From the NCBI GenBank assembly GCA_030278955.1, contig JAOANR010000009.1, positions 41,130,945-41,194,944 on the forward strand: DNA of 64,000 nt, in the 5' to 3' direction. This document shows positions 46,449 to 58,744 of the stretch, piece after piece. Source of the DNA: Hygrophila difformis (taxonomy: Eukaryota > Streptophyta > Magnoliopsida > Lamiales > Acanthaceae). The translations under genes were made by a program, and so were the position numbers. The notes under the pieces were generated by a model, which ran no database searches, was not told the DNA's origin, and saw only the letters and a list, made by a program, of their open reading frames with translations. Position 1 is the stretch's first letter; each line of letters starts with the position of its first letter.

Positions 46449-47607
46449 AACACAACAATTAAGATTTTTTAAATTTCTTGAATTTGAGGGGTTGAGGACT
46501 TGGGTGTAGACTGACTAGCAGTAGATACTATCTATAGCTTGCTATGGGGAATTGAAGCTTTTAAGTTGTAGATTTGATAACAGTTGAAATTTTTAATTTG
46601 ATATATAATGGTTTTTTAGAAGTAGATGTAGTTTAAAACTGTAGGAAAATTAAGGGTTACTGTGGTCTACTAACTTCCAACCTAATGGTTGGGGTTCAAT
46701 TCCTGTACCATATCCTTTCACTTTATCTCTTTATAATTTGTGTGTCTTGGGTTCCTATACCCCTTTGCCGACACTGGAATGTCAATGTTTACCAAAACAA
46801 TTCCTTGAATTTGAAACCCATTAAATTAAACAGGTGAAATAATTTAAATTTTATCCAACACAAATAATGCAAAATTCAAATTCTTTAAATTCTAAATCAT
46901 GCAAAAGTATTCCAACAATCCGAACCTATTTTCTTATCATTTGGTAACTGTGTCTACCATCTCAAACGCTGATTTTAAACCCTAGTTCCTTTTCCTTGCG
47001 TATGTTTCCCGAAATATGAGAAATTGCATACGCTAATCTGTACAAGGAAATCCTTCCTTTTCCAGTCCAGCGTTCCATGTTCCAAATATAGCGATGCTCA
47101 TGAGATCCATGAGTCTAAAAGGGAAGAATGAAAAGAATTTCATCTCAGAAAGATGGAACCTCTTTCGCGGAGAATGGAAGGGATTCGCGGCAAAGATGGA
47201 AGCGATTTGGTGGTAAGATTTTGAGAGCAGAGGAGGAAAAAAGAAAAGAAAAAAGAGCAGAGCAATATTGCGAAGAGTTTGAGAGGGTGTCCCTACACCT
47301 TTGCTCAAGATTGGCTTGAAAAAGTGTGAGGAATCAGGAGTTTTCGTAGGATTGGTCATCGTTAACATCATATGTAAGTGAATCATTTTATGTAAAACCT
47401 AATTTTGTAAAATTGATTGTCCTGGAACTGGGGTGGATGGATGTTTGGTTTTCTCAACTTGCAAGCAGTAGCAGTGAGATGTAGTCTGGAAAGTCTTGTT
47501 GTCTCACAAGGGTCATTCGTTTTTTAATTTTGTGGTGCTTCTGCAGTTCTTGCATCAGATAAGGAATTTAAGCATGATATTTAGAAATTTCTTACATAGG
47601 TATATGC
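46449..47607. other. Intergenic, no gene seen
   Basis: AT-rich DNA. A 63-codon open frame at 47128-47319 and its minus-strand counterpart (47033-47386) match no family I recognise and show no splice or start context that would support a gene. Confidence 0.5.
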
Positions 47608-47617
47608 TTATGCAATA
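47608..47617. repeat. Mutator-like element TSD, left copy
   Basis: TTATGCAATA, repeated at 54111-54120. A 10-bp duplication fits the 9-11 bp range of Mutator-like elements. Confidence 0.88.
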
Positions 47618-47954
47618 GGAAAAATACACTGGTCCTTTTTGTTTACCAAAAATCTGAAATAGTCACTTATATATTTTTTGCCTGTATTGGTCGTCCACGT
47701 TTACAAATAATGTCCAAAATGGTTTTTTTCCATTAAACATATACTTTGAGCTAATTAATTCCTTAATTATGTCACATGTAAAGTTTAATTATTTGACTAC
47801 ACATACATGCCAAATTAGAAATATTAGTGAAACAAAAAAATAAAATCGAAATAAATTTAATTCAAAGAAATAATTAGAGTAAAAACTTTTTTTTTTGGGA
47901 TGAAACAGCCTGAAAAGGCTAACAAAGAGAAAAAGAAAAACAGGCAACAAAGTA

Positions 47955-50900
47955 TTAAATCAAGCGAACAAAGGTAGCGCCCGACGAATCTTTGTCCAGA
48001 GAGTCTCGAATCTCATCCGGCGGGAAGACCCAAGTGGTGTAGAATTCCTCTGAATGGGCGGCCTTCCGAGCAAGGCCGTCCGCAACCTGATTACCTTCAC
48101 GGTACACATGATGAAGAACACACCCACCCATGCTTTGAAGTAAGAATCTTACTTCCCGAATCACCGGCCACAAGGAATGTCGAGTAGCAGCTTCTTCCAT
48201 CACCAATCGGACCATCTCTAGCGAATCCACAAAGCACGCTTCCAGGCAGAGTCCCATGCTTCCGGCTAATAACAAGCCAAACCGAAGCGCCAATAGCTCT
48301 ACTTCAAGGATTCTCCTCATGCCAAGATTACCACCACAAGCGCCAATCCATTGCCCAGCTGAGGACCGAAGCACCGCACCAAAACCTGAACGATGTGGCT
48401 CTTCAAGGACACAACCATCTGTGTGTAAGACAGCCCCAGAGACATCTTTAGGAATCCAACGGACATGCTTGGCCACCTTTTCTTTTTGCCGGACAACCGC
48501 TGCACGTTCCAAGAGGATCCGCAGTCGTTCCACCCTGAGAATAACACGATCCCTTGACTGACTAATGCCACGGAACAGGCGCTCATTCCGCTGGCACCAC
48601 ACCACCCAAAGGAAAGCTAGAAACCGTGACCCCAAGTCCTTCACGCCCATTCAAACCAAAATCGACAATCTTCAGCGTTAACAGCATATACCATCGCCTG
48701 TATGGATGTAAAACTACCACGATTCCAGACCTGCTCCGCCCACCTACAAGTAAACAGAACATGCTGCCAGTCTTCCTCATGTTCACCGCATATGGAACAA
48801 AGCGGAGCAGCAGCCAAGCCACGTCGATAGCGAAGCACATTGCATGGGAGCGCTCTATGCCCAAGAATCCATAATAAGACTCCAAGTTTCTCCAGAATGA
48901 GCCCTTTCCACATCCAACTCCAACCCTTGTCCGATTCAATCAGTGAATTCAACCATTTATAACTAGAATTCACGCTATATTCACCTTTAGTATCATGTTG
49001 CCAGTGCATGACATCATGAGTATCCCTATGCAAAACGGAGCCGCCAAGGTTTGAATTGTTGCTTGAGTTCAGTAGAAAGCCAGGAATAAATGCCTTGGAG
49101 TTGCCATTTTCCATTATCAACTACGTCTTTAACCCTCAGATGGATGTCATGGATGTCGAAAAAAAGAACACGAGATGCCAAACTCTGCCCATCCAGCCAA
49201 GGTGCGTACCATAAGGAGCAATTACCATTACCCAGGCGAACCCCATAGGCCGTGTGGAAAGTATGTTATACCTTCACCAATGATTCCCATACTTTTGTCC
49301 CTCTATAGTGATCGGTTGGCATAAGACCGCTATGGATCCCATACTTTTCACGTAGTATGTTAACCCATAATTTATTAGAAGTGAGGAAGTCCCAAAGCTT
49401 CTTACCAAGCACGGCAAGATTCATTTGTCGACATTTTCTTATACCCAGTCCACCATTCGAACGAGGACGTTTCACCACCTCCCAATTACTTAAGTGCAAG
49501 CCGTGACCGTCCGATCCCTTCCAAATCCAATGCCTGATAAGTTTGTCAATTTCAGAACAAACACCAACCGGAAGCAAATGAACTTGCATCATATAAACTG
49601 GAAGCGAATTCAACACCGAGCGAGCCAATGTAATTCTCCCAGCCTTATTCAACAATAAGGAGGACCAAGTGGAGAGGCGCCCCTGGATGCGCTGAAGTAA
49701 GGGATCATAATAGACCAATTTTAGTCGCCCGTGAATAATAGGGAAGCCGAGATAACTACCAAGGCTAGGAGACACATGCACGCCCAGATGCATATCCATC
49801 CATACGAGCTCCACATCAGTGGAATTAGGCGAAACAAAGGCAGTAGACTTGTAGCATTCATGTGCAACCCGGATCTTGATCCGAAGCGCTCTAGAACCGA
49901 AGCCATAGTGCAGATACTTCCCTCCTCAAGCTCAGAACAAAAAATCAAGTCTTCGGAAAACATTAAGTGTGAAATACCCGTGCCGCCCGCGCTTAATCTT
50001 AATGGCTTCCAGTGTCCCCAATTAACCATATCAAGAATAGTCTTGGAGAGTTTTTCCATCACAATGACAAATAAGTACGGCGACAATGGGTCACCTCGGC
50101 GCAATCCTCGAGCTGTTTTAATATTTCCGATGGCCGATCCATTCCATAAAATGGAGAAACTAGAAGATGAGACACAAGCCATAATAATTTCCCTACAATT
50201 GTCCGGGAGCTCCAGATCATTTAAACATTCTTCCAAAAAACTCCAACTGACCATATCAAAAGCTTTAGCAAGATCGATTTTAATGACCACTCCTTTAGAA
50301 ACCGAACGAGAACTTTCCAAGGAAGAGACTTCCTGAAGAAGAATCCCATTATCAGATGTCCCTCTCCCTGGCAAGAAGGCCGACTGATAGGGTCCAATAA
50401 CATAACATAATATCGGCCTTAATCTGTTAACAAGGATTTTGGTAATGAGCTTGCATGCAACATTACACAATGTTAATGGCCTGAATTGCTTGAGACTGTT
50501 CGACACATCCACCTTTGGGAGGAGGCAAAGGAAAGCGTGTGCTAGTCCCTCTGGGAGCGTATGAATTTGCATGGCATTCAAAACAACATGAGAAACAGGA
50601 TCCTTTAGCACATCCCAATATTCTTTAAAAAATGCTGCAGGGAATCCATCTGGCCCTGGGGAAGCAAGCGGCCTCATCATGCCGAGGGCATATTCCACCT
50701 CCTTGCTAGAGAACTCAACATCCAGGTTTTCTTTCTGTACACTAAAGAGCGGCAACAACATGGGAAGGTCATCACCGTTCGGCTGCAAGTCGGGTACGGC
50801 AAACATGGCTGTGAAATAATCAATGGCGTGAGCCTGTAAGACCGCCTGATCGTACACCCAAGCATCTCCCTCAATCTGAAGACCATAAATCTTATTCCTT

Positions 50901-52017
50901 TTCCTTTGAATTTTCGTTCTAGCATGGAAATATTTAGTGTTCCTGTCTCCGGCTTTGATCCAACAATCACGAGATTTCTGATGCCAAAGAAGTTCTTCCT
51001 GCATAAGGACATTAGCAAGTTCGGACCTTACTTCCTCGTAGAGCCTCCATAGCCACGCCGAATCAACACGATCAAGCCTTTTCTCAATACCGGCTAGCCT
51101 ATTTTTGAGCTTACGCTTCCGATCACGAAGATTACCGAACACCTCTTTATTAAAAGCTATCGAAGCATCCTTCACTTCCTTGAGAACATTAAATAAGCAA
51201 TCACCACCCTTATCTCGAGCCACTGCCACCACATCTTTATATTGCACATGCTCCTTCCACATATTCTTCCATCGAAATGGACGATCAACTCTAACCACAT
51301 TCCATTCACCACATGCCAACTTCAAAGGGCAATGGTCTGAGCCTAGACGTGGGAGGTGAATAATTCTTCCATCATCAAATAGGTTTTCCCAGCTAAGAGT
51401 TGTCATTCCCCGGTCTAGCCGTTTACATATTTGTCTTCCCGCACCCGCCATTCTAGTCCATGTGAATTCCGGATCAACCGTGGACATGCCGAGCAGGTGA
51501 TAACGATCAAAGACACTGCGAAGTTCAGCAGCTCGATCGGCTAAGTAAATGCCACCTTAGACTTCCTGCTCACATGCAGTTTCATTCCATTCGTCGAGGA
51601 CAGCCCACGGCACCTCTACCATCTCGGCCACCTCAGCAAGGGACTGCCAATTAACTTTTCGCCGTTGATAATTAGGGTCCACATAGAGAGCAGTAACGGC
51701 CCAACGGCAAGTCCCTTTGACAAATTCCAAAATAATCATGTGAGGACTGACATTCAAGACATTAATAACACAAGATTACGAGCAATCAAGATCCAAAGAC
51801 CACCTCCCATACCAATGGATTCCTGAATAGATGCATCAATATACCCTAATCGATTGAAGAAGGCCTGAACACGAGAAAACTGGCCCCTCGGCTCCAGAAT
51901 ACATAAAATATCAGGCTTATGATCTCTAAGAAGATCACTCATCCATCTTTGTGCAGTTTGACTCATAATCCCACACACAATCCACGCAATAATAGAGAAA
52001 TCCTTGAATTCAAACAT
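47955..52017 (-). pseudogene. LINE-C ORF2: endonuclease, RT, zinc-binding, RNase H
   Basis: The start is at 52017 (MFEFKDFSIIAWIVCG). The endonuclease Asn usually in W-N-x-R-G is Ile here, and the GDFN motif is LDEWNE (about 51,590), so the nuclease is probably dead. A stop near 51,557 is followed by an open frame at 51487-49721 (588 residues) with LGSDHCPL, LASPGPDGFPAAFFKEYW, YQSAFLPGRG, KIDLAKAFD and GDPLSPYLF. The catalytic YADD-type motif is changed to FSED (about 49972-49983). Frameshifts lead to 49814-49266 (RT thumb), 49120-48641 (zinc-binding CSICGEHEEDWQHVLFTC) and 48650-47955. The last is RNase H with its four acidic residues kept (HTDG, LEVELLAL, FVDSLE, NQVADGLA), ending near 47955. 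Confidence 0.88.
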
Positions 52018-52089
52018 AATAATGGATTATAGATAGAAGCGAACCAACATTTACATAGGAGCTCCCTGAAGCTATTGAGACCCACCGTA

Positions 52090-53497
52090 CTAGGAACCTC
52101 CATCTTCAACGTCCGCCCAACACTCACTCCCCCTAGACTCCATCTCATCCCCCACATGATTAGCATCGTCGGATATAGTTTGCAGTAGCATAAATTGGTT
52201 AGATCCTGCCACTTGCTTACTACAGCCTGACGACCCACCCACCTCATATGATCGGCGTCGAAGCTCTAAACGTGGCCTTTTAACTCCATGCAAACTAGAT
52301 TGATCATGGCGCATGCTACAGATATATGGAACCACCACCAATGCCAGGCTCTCTTCAGCGTCTAAGTCCACCTGTTTCGAATCCATATATGCAGGATCCA
52401 CAGCCACCTCTTTCCCCTTAACTCCTTTGTCCTCCACCTGAACCTCCTCAGTCATCGGAACCTCCTCATTCGACACTACCGCCGTTTCCTCCTCCTTTTT
52501 TAGCCGCGGCTGTCGAGGCTTAGATTCCCCTTCCGAACAACCTTAAGCATTCACCAAACGCCAGCTCTTGACAATGTTCGTTCACTTCCTGCATGCCCTG
52601 ATCCCCCTGGACGTTGGTGCATGGCGACTGATTAACGGCCACATCCGGATTAACTGCTCCCATATCCTCATCTCCGTCATGCACGTAAGTGCAATCCCTA
52701 TCAACTGCCCGTATCGGCCACACTTAGTACAAAGTAAATGCAACCCTTCATATGATATCGGGATCCACTCATCCCCTAACTGGTTTCGTTAGATCAAGAG
52801 CAACACATACTCTATTAAATCGGCCTTCAGAGGAATCTATCGTGCTATTGTCAAATTTGACAACGTCACCAATACCAGATGCCAGAGCCCACAGAATATC
52901 TTCGCGAAACCTATGCATTGATAATCCATTCATGCGAGCCCACACCAAGGTTTTATTGACCTGGGTCGTGCGAGGGTTGAAGTGCCGCGACCAAGGCATG
53001 ACCGCAAGGTAATGATCAAAGATCATCCAAGGACCTCCATTAACGACAGTTTCCCGGTCTGACAAAAGATCAAACTTTACAACGAAACAACCGTATCCAA
53101 CATCGATGAGAGTCATGGTCCCTTGGATTTTCCACATTCCTTTCAGGCGATCATGCAACGCCATGTATCCAATGTTCGTCCCTAGCGGCTTTATGACCAA
53201 CGCCTCCTCCCACTCCCTACTAGCCTCGACTTCGACTGATTCGGCTATGGTGAAACGCGGAATCGATTGATTCGGTCCAACATAGCTTTTGGTGATCAAA
53301 CCCTCTGCTAAGAGGTCCCTACGCACGCGAACCGGATTGGTATGTTGTATGGCGCCCTTCAAGAGATCAGCAAAGGTACGAGGAGCACCACCGGGATCAT
53401 GAGGAGCCTGCTCCGCCGATCCTGGCAGCGTTCCAGCCGTTGAAGACGGATGAGCGGCAGCCCTAGGCGGCGAAGTCGAAACCCTAGGCTGAGACAT
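52090..53497 (-). pseudogene. LINE-C ORF1: DUF4283 nucleocapsid-like protein
   Basis: ATG 53497-53495 (MSQPRVSTSPP). A Pro/Ala-rich N-terminus precedes TFADLLKG. DUF4283 lies at about 53,290-52,900, with LHDRLKGMWKIQGTMTLIDV, GYGCFVVKFD, GGPWMIFDHYLAVMPWS and TLVWARMNGL, and a final CVALDLTKPV. A frameshift at about 52,775 leads to a zinc knuckle start (YEGLHLLCTKCGRYG, about 52,755-52,710), after which the text is disordered. A Glu/Asp-rich tail (52476-52090) ends shortly before ORF2. ORF1 proteins of this type bind the LINE RNA. Confidence 0.82.
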
Positions 53498-54110
53498 GTT
53501 AGGGTCAGAACTTAGCTTGAACAATTACCATTTATCATGTTATTTAACGTAAATTGATAGGGAAGTATTAAAACTTTAATTACAATAATATTAAATTAAA
53601 TAATTAAATTTAAAATATTATATATCTAATAAATTAATCCGAATTCAAAAAAATTAATAGATATCTTATAATTAATCCGAATTCAAAAAAAATTAATTAA
53701 ATCTGAATTTATTAGATATCGAACTATTTTTTTGATTATTATATATTAATTTTATTTAAATAATTACTTTAATTAATTTTATATAACATATTTTATTTAT
53801 TTTTAAATTTAATTATTTGATATAATATTATTCTAATTAATGATTATTTATTTATTTATTTTTTAATTTATTTTAGTTTTTGTTTTACTAATACTCCTAT
53901 TTTTGCTTGGCATGCCATATGTGTAGTCAAATAATTAAACGTTATATGTGGACATATTTAAGGAATTAATTATTTCAAAGTATATGTTTAGTGAAAGAGG
54001 TCCATTTTGGACATTATTTGCATATGTAGATGACTAATTGAGGCAAAAAATAGAAAAATAACTATTTTGAATTTTTGGTAAACATAAAGGACCATAGAGT
54101 ATATTTTCCC

Positions 54111-54120
54111 TTATGCAATA
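54111..54120. repeat. Mutator-like element TSD, right copy
   Basis: TTATGCAATA, identical to 47608-47617. Confidence 0.88.
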
Positions 54121-54216
54121 TGTTGGAGGTTTACATCAAAATATGTGCATGCCTCATCCATAAAATTAGCAGTATCTCTTAATCGACGTTAGAAATATCA
54201 ATTTTGTCATTGTGGT

Positions 54217-54477
54217 CAGGGGCGGATCTACACTTATTTTAGAGGTAGTACAGGACATCACTTAAATTGATGAAATTTCTATATTACGGTTGAAATTTTT
54301 TATATTTAACTAATTTAGGCTTGGTGACACCACTTAATTTTTATGGTGACACTACAATCATTCATTTCAACCAAGTTTTACTCTATATTTTTGTGTTGTA
54401 ATTAATATCCCTAATTTAAATATAACTTCCACTATTTTTTGGGATACCACTTAAAACTTTTTCTGGATCCGCCACTG
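54217..54477. mobile_element. hAT-type MITE (261 bp)
   Basis: Terminal repeats CAGGGGCGGATCTA and TGGATCCGCCACTG are imperfect inverted copies. The 8-bp TSD ATTGTGGT is perfect (54209-54216 and 54478-54485). The interior contains GGTGACACCACTTAA-type repeats and no gene. CAGGGGCGGA ends are common in plant hAT MITEs. Confidence 0.92.
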
Positions 54478-54485
54478 ATTGTGGT

Positions 54486-55353
54486 TGCTACAGAGGTATA
54501 TTGATGTTATATTCCATACCTATGAAAAAAGCAATTAGTTCGGGGGTTTTTATGTGATGTTTAAAGCTATGAAGATTAATTTCTAAGTTTCATGTGGTGG
54601 CATAATATATCCATGAAAATAGTAAGGCTTGTTTGTGTGTCTGAATATGATCAGAGCTGCCATTTTCACCAATTGCTTATTAAGCTCTTTGATTCCGTAT
54701 GCCTGCATGGTTAGTTATTTTTATTCTTCTTTGGTCACCCTTTTTCAGTTTCTCATACCTTTTCTCGAGTACGTCTATTAATTTGCATGTGAATCGGGGG
54801 ACACTTCACGAAAATACTTAATGTAAGACAGGTTGTGGAAATTCTCCAAGCAAGTTCAAAATAATAAGGTTAAGGTGTTTCGAGGCTTGAGAGTTATGTT
54901 TTATGTTTTGCTCTTTGCCTTTCTTTTCTGCTTCAGAAGCTTTGATACTAAACATATGTGCCTTGTGCCTGTTGTGAATAGACCTGTCAAAACCGATCTA
55001 GCCTGTTGGGCCGGCCCGATCCGCAAGGTAAAATATACGAGGCGGGCTCAACTTTTAGAGGCCCTTTTAGATGCGGGCCTCAACGGGTCCAACCCGTGGC
55101 GGGGCGGGCCTACCTGCGGGCTTTCAGCTTTCAGTTTTTTTTTTTTTTAATTTTACGCTGTGCATCGATTGAATTTATTATTCTTTAGTATGAATGTTTA
55201 GCATAATTCATCAAACATTTAAATTATTGAATTTATTGCATATTGAATTATCTTAATACAAATTATCTGTCTCTTCTAATATTTCCATGTTAATTAATAT
55301 TATAGGTATCAAGTTTTTAAGTTTAAAACTCATTATTTTCTATTTATTAAAAA
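54486..55353. other. Intergenic; possible hAT subterminal fragment at 54980-55130
   Basis: AT-rich apart from a GC-rich stretch (GGGCCGGCCCGATCCGC, GGCGGGCTC, GGGGCGGGCC). This looks like the subterminal repeats of a hAT element starting near TAGACCTGTCAAAACC at 54980. No partner end or TSD was found, and no gene is supported. Confidence 0.4.
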
Positions 55354-55704
55354 TTATGAGGGAAATGTTAGATGAAGACACATGCTAAGTTGAATGGAAA
55401 AAAAAATGATGGCATACAAGGAAGCACAGCTCGAGAGTGAACTTGGCAAGCATGCACCAGATAATGTTGAATGTCGAATGTATACAAGGGGATAAAGAAG
55501 ATGGGCAAGCATAGCAGAGAAGATTTGATGAGCTCCGATTCGCGTTTGGAGGTCTGGATGGAGCATTAGCCCGTTCAACCTGCAGTTGTGCATGACTTTC
55601 TTCAACAACAAACAATCATTGCATAGTCTCATATCTAAAATGCATATTGAAAGCCGAAAAGAACCTACAATGAAGCAGTATCGAGCGCGGATAGCTCGCA
55701 CCAT
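55354..55704 (-). pseudogene. Gene fragment with a motif like plant EFR3/SRL2-type ARM-repeat proteins (tentative)
   Basis: The minus-strand frame contains LNGLMLHPDLQTRIGAHQIF (about 55,595-55,535). This resembles, from memory of the family, the conserved HPDxETRxGAHxIFS segment of plant EFR3-like/SEMI-ROLLED LEAF 2-like ARM-repeat proteins. Upstream and downstream residues fit poorly, the fragment has no plausible start, and a second frame carries EESHAQLQVER. It is most likely a short decayed piece of a host gene. I am not sure of the family. Confidence 0.3.
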
Positions 55705-56532
55705 TCTGGAGGACTCGCACTGTCTTTATCCACTATAATCGTAGGTTGTTTTATGAAACCAATCACGTTAGATTTGTCTAATTTGGCTTACTGACATTGT
55801 GGCATGGATAATGACAGCTCACTTGTCCCTTTATGTGGTCCAATTTAATTTTAAAGTTATGGGTGTCATTTTTGGAAATATTAGGGAACGATGCCTATTT
55901 GGGATGTACTGTGTATTATATGTTATTTTGGGATGATAAATTAGTGGTATAATGTGCCCCACCTGTTCCCTTTAAGGAGTTTTTATTCTAGATGTTAAGA
56001 GCCTAAAAAGCCAACTTTATTGTTGCAAAATATTGTGTTTGTATGTGCTGCCAGAAATGGAACATGCACCTCCACAAACCTCTGAGCTACTTGTGGAAAG
56101 TTATTCCCTTGTCCAACGTGTACTTAATTCAGCCGCAGACTTTGACCCACATATTCAATTTAGACACTTACTCCAAATGGACCACACGTGAAGTATTTGA
56201 ATCTTCCACTCTCAGTGGGGGATCGAATATTAAAGGCGGGAATGTCCATAAATAGTAAACAAACACATTCATTATTAAAGCAAGTACTAAAAACTTACAG
56301 AATATTTCCAGTAACAAGCAACATCACTACATATCCCACTTCCGTAATCAAACAAAATGGGTTAAACAAAGTACCATAACCCAAATTTCCTTTTATTCCA
56401 ACACACAATGGAAGTTGAGCCCCCTTTGATTTTCAAAGGCCTAGTGAAATAAAGTTCAGACAAATTTGGGAACAAATACAAACATGAAGACAAACACTAT
56501 AACTAATACATAGATTGTAATTGTTAAAATGC

Positions 56533-56836
56533 TTACTTACGAACAACTACAAGATGAGCACGAAGCTTTGTCTTCATTAAGGCAATCAGAAGAACAATCC
56601 CCACCAAACCCACCTCTTTTGAGCGGCTCATCTTCGTACGCAGCTCGCCGACCTCCATCTTCAATGTCGCCAGCTCTGTCTTCATCGCCGCATTCTCCAT
56701 TCCAAGAGAATCGATTGGGGATGATCGGTACAATGGCTTTTCATCTAGTCTGAGTAGGCAGCGGCGACGAACTCAATGAACTTCGGGACAACAATCAAAG
56801 TCTCGGTCTTCGATGGAGATTCTATTGAGAGTAACA
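56533..56836 (-). pseudogene. Decayed host gene: small coiled-coil protein with a C-terminal hydrophobic segment
   Basis: A minus-strand reading of good plant-protein quality begins ESPSKTETLIVVPKFIEFVA (about 56,833-56,774). It continues after an indel and TAG with EKPLYRSSPIDSLGMENAAM, then a short coiled coil (MKTELATLKMEVGELRTKM) and a hydrophobic stretch (VGLVGIVLLIALM), and stops at 56533-56535. The codon where ATG would be expected is ATA, and the frameshift near 56,758 breaks the frame, so it looks like a pseudogene. I do not recognise the family. The layout suggests a small tail-anchored protein. Confidence 0.45.
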
Positions 56837-58155
56837 GGCGGCGGTGTGGAGGAAAAATTGGTTTGTATAAAATGTTAGGGTTTGATTGGGCTTCTTGGGG
56901 AGGAAGAATTGGTTTTTGGGGAACTTAAAATTTGTAGAATGGAGAAAAGGACGATGAGGATGTGTGATAGTGGCCGCTCATAAAGCCTCTAATCAGCACC
57001 GTACTTGTGTCCTTATCCTAGGCTTAGCTTATTTATTTTCCCTAAAAAATTGTTATATATCTGCACTGACATGTGATTGTACAAACGGTATTGTAAGACA
57101 TATACAAACATAACATATTATTGTGTGCAAACAATAAACAAACAAATATACGAAAGCAAAGTTAGTAAATGTGCCTGTTTCAGCAAACATTTGCTCTAAA
57201 ATGTACAAACTATGAAAGGAGAAAAGTACACTCGTCAGCGCAGTATATATATGTATATTATATGCACGATATACAAATGTTGATGCTTGGACGTACCTCC
57301 AAGTACTAACCCAAACTCTGGTGGATATTGTCGACCACCATTGCTGATGTACGTACAACTATAGGCCACGCGCATGATTTTGATGGATCCATACAATAAC
57401 CACACATATTTGCAGTATTAGTAATGCGACCCCTTCACTTTATTGGATGTTAAGATACATATTATGTTGTAAGTAGCAACATGGTTCAACCTTAGAAGCA
57501 CAATAATTGAAACATTCTTTGTATACAATGCGTGATTATGTTCGTTCCAACTGTGGTAACCCTCTTCCATAGCGGGGTATGTGATCTCTACGATTGCCAT
57601 GGCCCTTGGACCTGAAAGACATATCGAACCAACACAAGAACTTTGTGTACTTTCAGTTAATATGTGATTGTACAAACATTTTTCAAACGATGTACTTATA
57701 CATAGAGTATTAAATACCATAGAAGTCACAAAGAAAATACAATTATGCTATCAGAATTATACAAACATTATTGAAACTGTATACATAAATGTAAAAAAAA
57801 AATCTACAAAGATATGCCAAAATATGTGCCTATCCCAATGAACACACATCGATCGGTTATTGTCGATTAACGTCGACAGTACACATCTTAAAATTACTAA
57901 TCCAAGACATGCATAAGGGAACAATGCATGGCCTTTGTATTGATATCATGATCCATGATATCACATCCAAATTCATATCGAGGTGTAACCAAACTTCACC
58001 ACATAAAAACCATAATACAAAGATAGTATTCGTTTTTCATCATACTGAAGGTAATTAAAATTTTAAAACTATACTGGTATCAGGCAAACAAAATGAGGAT
58101 CACATTATGCAACAACCTGATGACACCAACGTGACACATTCATTCACCCAAGTCA
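56837..58155. other. Intergenic / probable 3' region of the Mutator-like transposase gene
   Basis: No recognised gene. The 15-mer ATGTGATTGTACAAA occurs at about 57,069 and again at about 57,663. Open frames here (57053-57358 and 57418-57729, minus) have no family features. Confidence 0.5.
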
Positions 58156-58378
58156 CTATGCCGCCCGACGCGCCTCGTGGCAAGTTCTCCAATTATGCTC
58201 TGACTTCTTACACAACCCACATCCCTTCATCGGCATCTCAACCTGTGATGGATTCTCCTCTTCTTCCTATATCCTAGTTGTCTTCAAATATCTGGTGGAT
58301 GCACGAAATTCGGATCTGGCTCCTCGGTACTGCATCTCCATCATTTGGGATCGGATATATTAAGCCGCCTTATGTGTT

Positions 58379-58480
58379 GCGATATGCCTGCACATTATAA
58401 AATGGATCAGGCATGCTTGCAAGGGTATCGCAATATGCCTGCACATTATAAAATGGATCAGGCATGCTTGCAAGGGTATC
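58379..58480. repeat. 51-bp tandem duplication within the MULE pseudogene
   Basis: Units 58379-58429 and 58430-58480 differ at one base. 51 bp is 17 codons, so the unit repeats the DTLASMPDPFYNVQAY segment without shifting the frame. Confidence 0.92.
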
Positions 58481-58744
58481 GATAAAGTTGTCAACACCCA
58501 CAACTGCAACACTTATTCTCCAAATCCACTGCAAATGTCTTATCCTCATCCACTGCATCAAACTGTGTAGCGGATGCGTTGAATATTTTCACATCTCGAG
58601 CGGCCAAACAATTCATTTTCAATTTCTTCTCAAATTTAGGACACAATTCAGTTGTCATTTTCCCAACTGCTTCCCTTTTCTCATTCAGCATTTTCTCAAT
58701 TTTCTTTCGAATGCTGTCAACCATACCCAGCGGGTAGGGTGGGC

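Larger units (their letters stand above)
47888..53545 (-). mobile_element. LINE-C: DUF4283-type L1 LINE inside the Mutator-like element
   Basis: A minus-strand LINE whose 3' poly(A) is the T tract at 47888-47897. The ORF order is ORF1 (DUF4283), endonuclease, RT, zf-RVT and RNase H, close to full length (about 5.6 kb). It is related to LINE-A: both share the DUF4283 ORF1 and a C-terminal REGNxVADxLAxK...SEDFFTT-like RNase H end. A possible short TSD (AGTAAAAACT before the T tract against AGTATTAAAACT near 53547) is imperfect. Confidence 0.88.
47618..54110. mobile_element. Mutator-like long-TIR element carrying LINE-C
   Basis: Imperfect terminal inverted repeats of about 220-240 bp (47618-about 47840, and about 53872-54110 inverted) share long blocks such as GTTTACCAAAAAT, ATTTTTTGCCT, CAAATAATGTCCAAAATGG, CATATACTTTGA and TTTAATTATTTGACTACACAT. 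The 10-bp TSD is perfect. The only coding content is the LINE on the minus strand. The AT-rich stretch 53545-53871 adjoins the right TIR. No transposase is present. Confidence 0.82.

Noticed and set aside
47128..47319. Small open frame near 47.1 kb
   Set aside because: Charged, low-complexity text without conserved features. The opposite strand is also open.
55006..55130. GC-rich palindromic stretch as a possible regulatory element or gene
   Set aside because: The GGGCC/CCCGA repeats fit hAT subterminal sequence better, and there is no coding support.
57053..57729. Minus-strand frames of about 100 codons
   Set aside because: No recognisable motif, splice pattern or conserved text.
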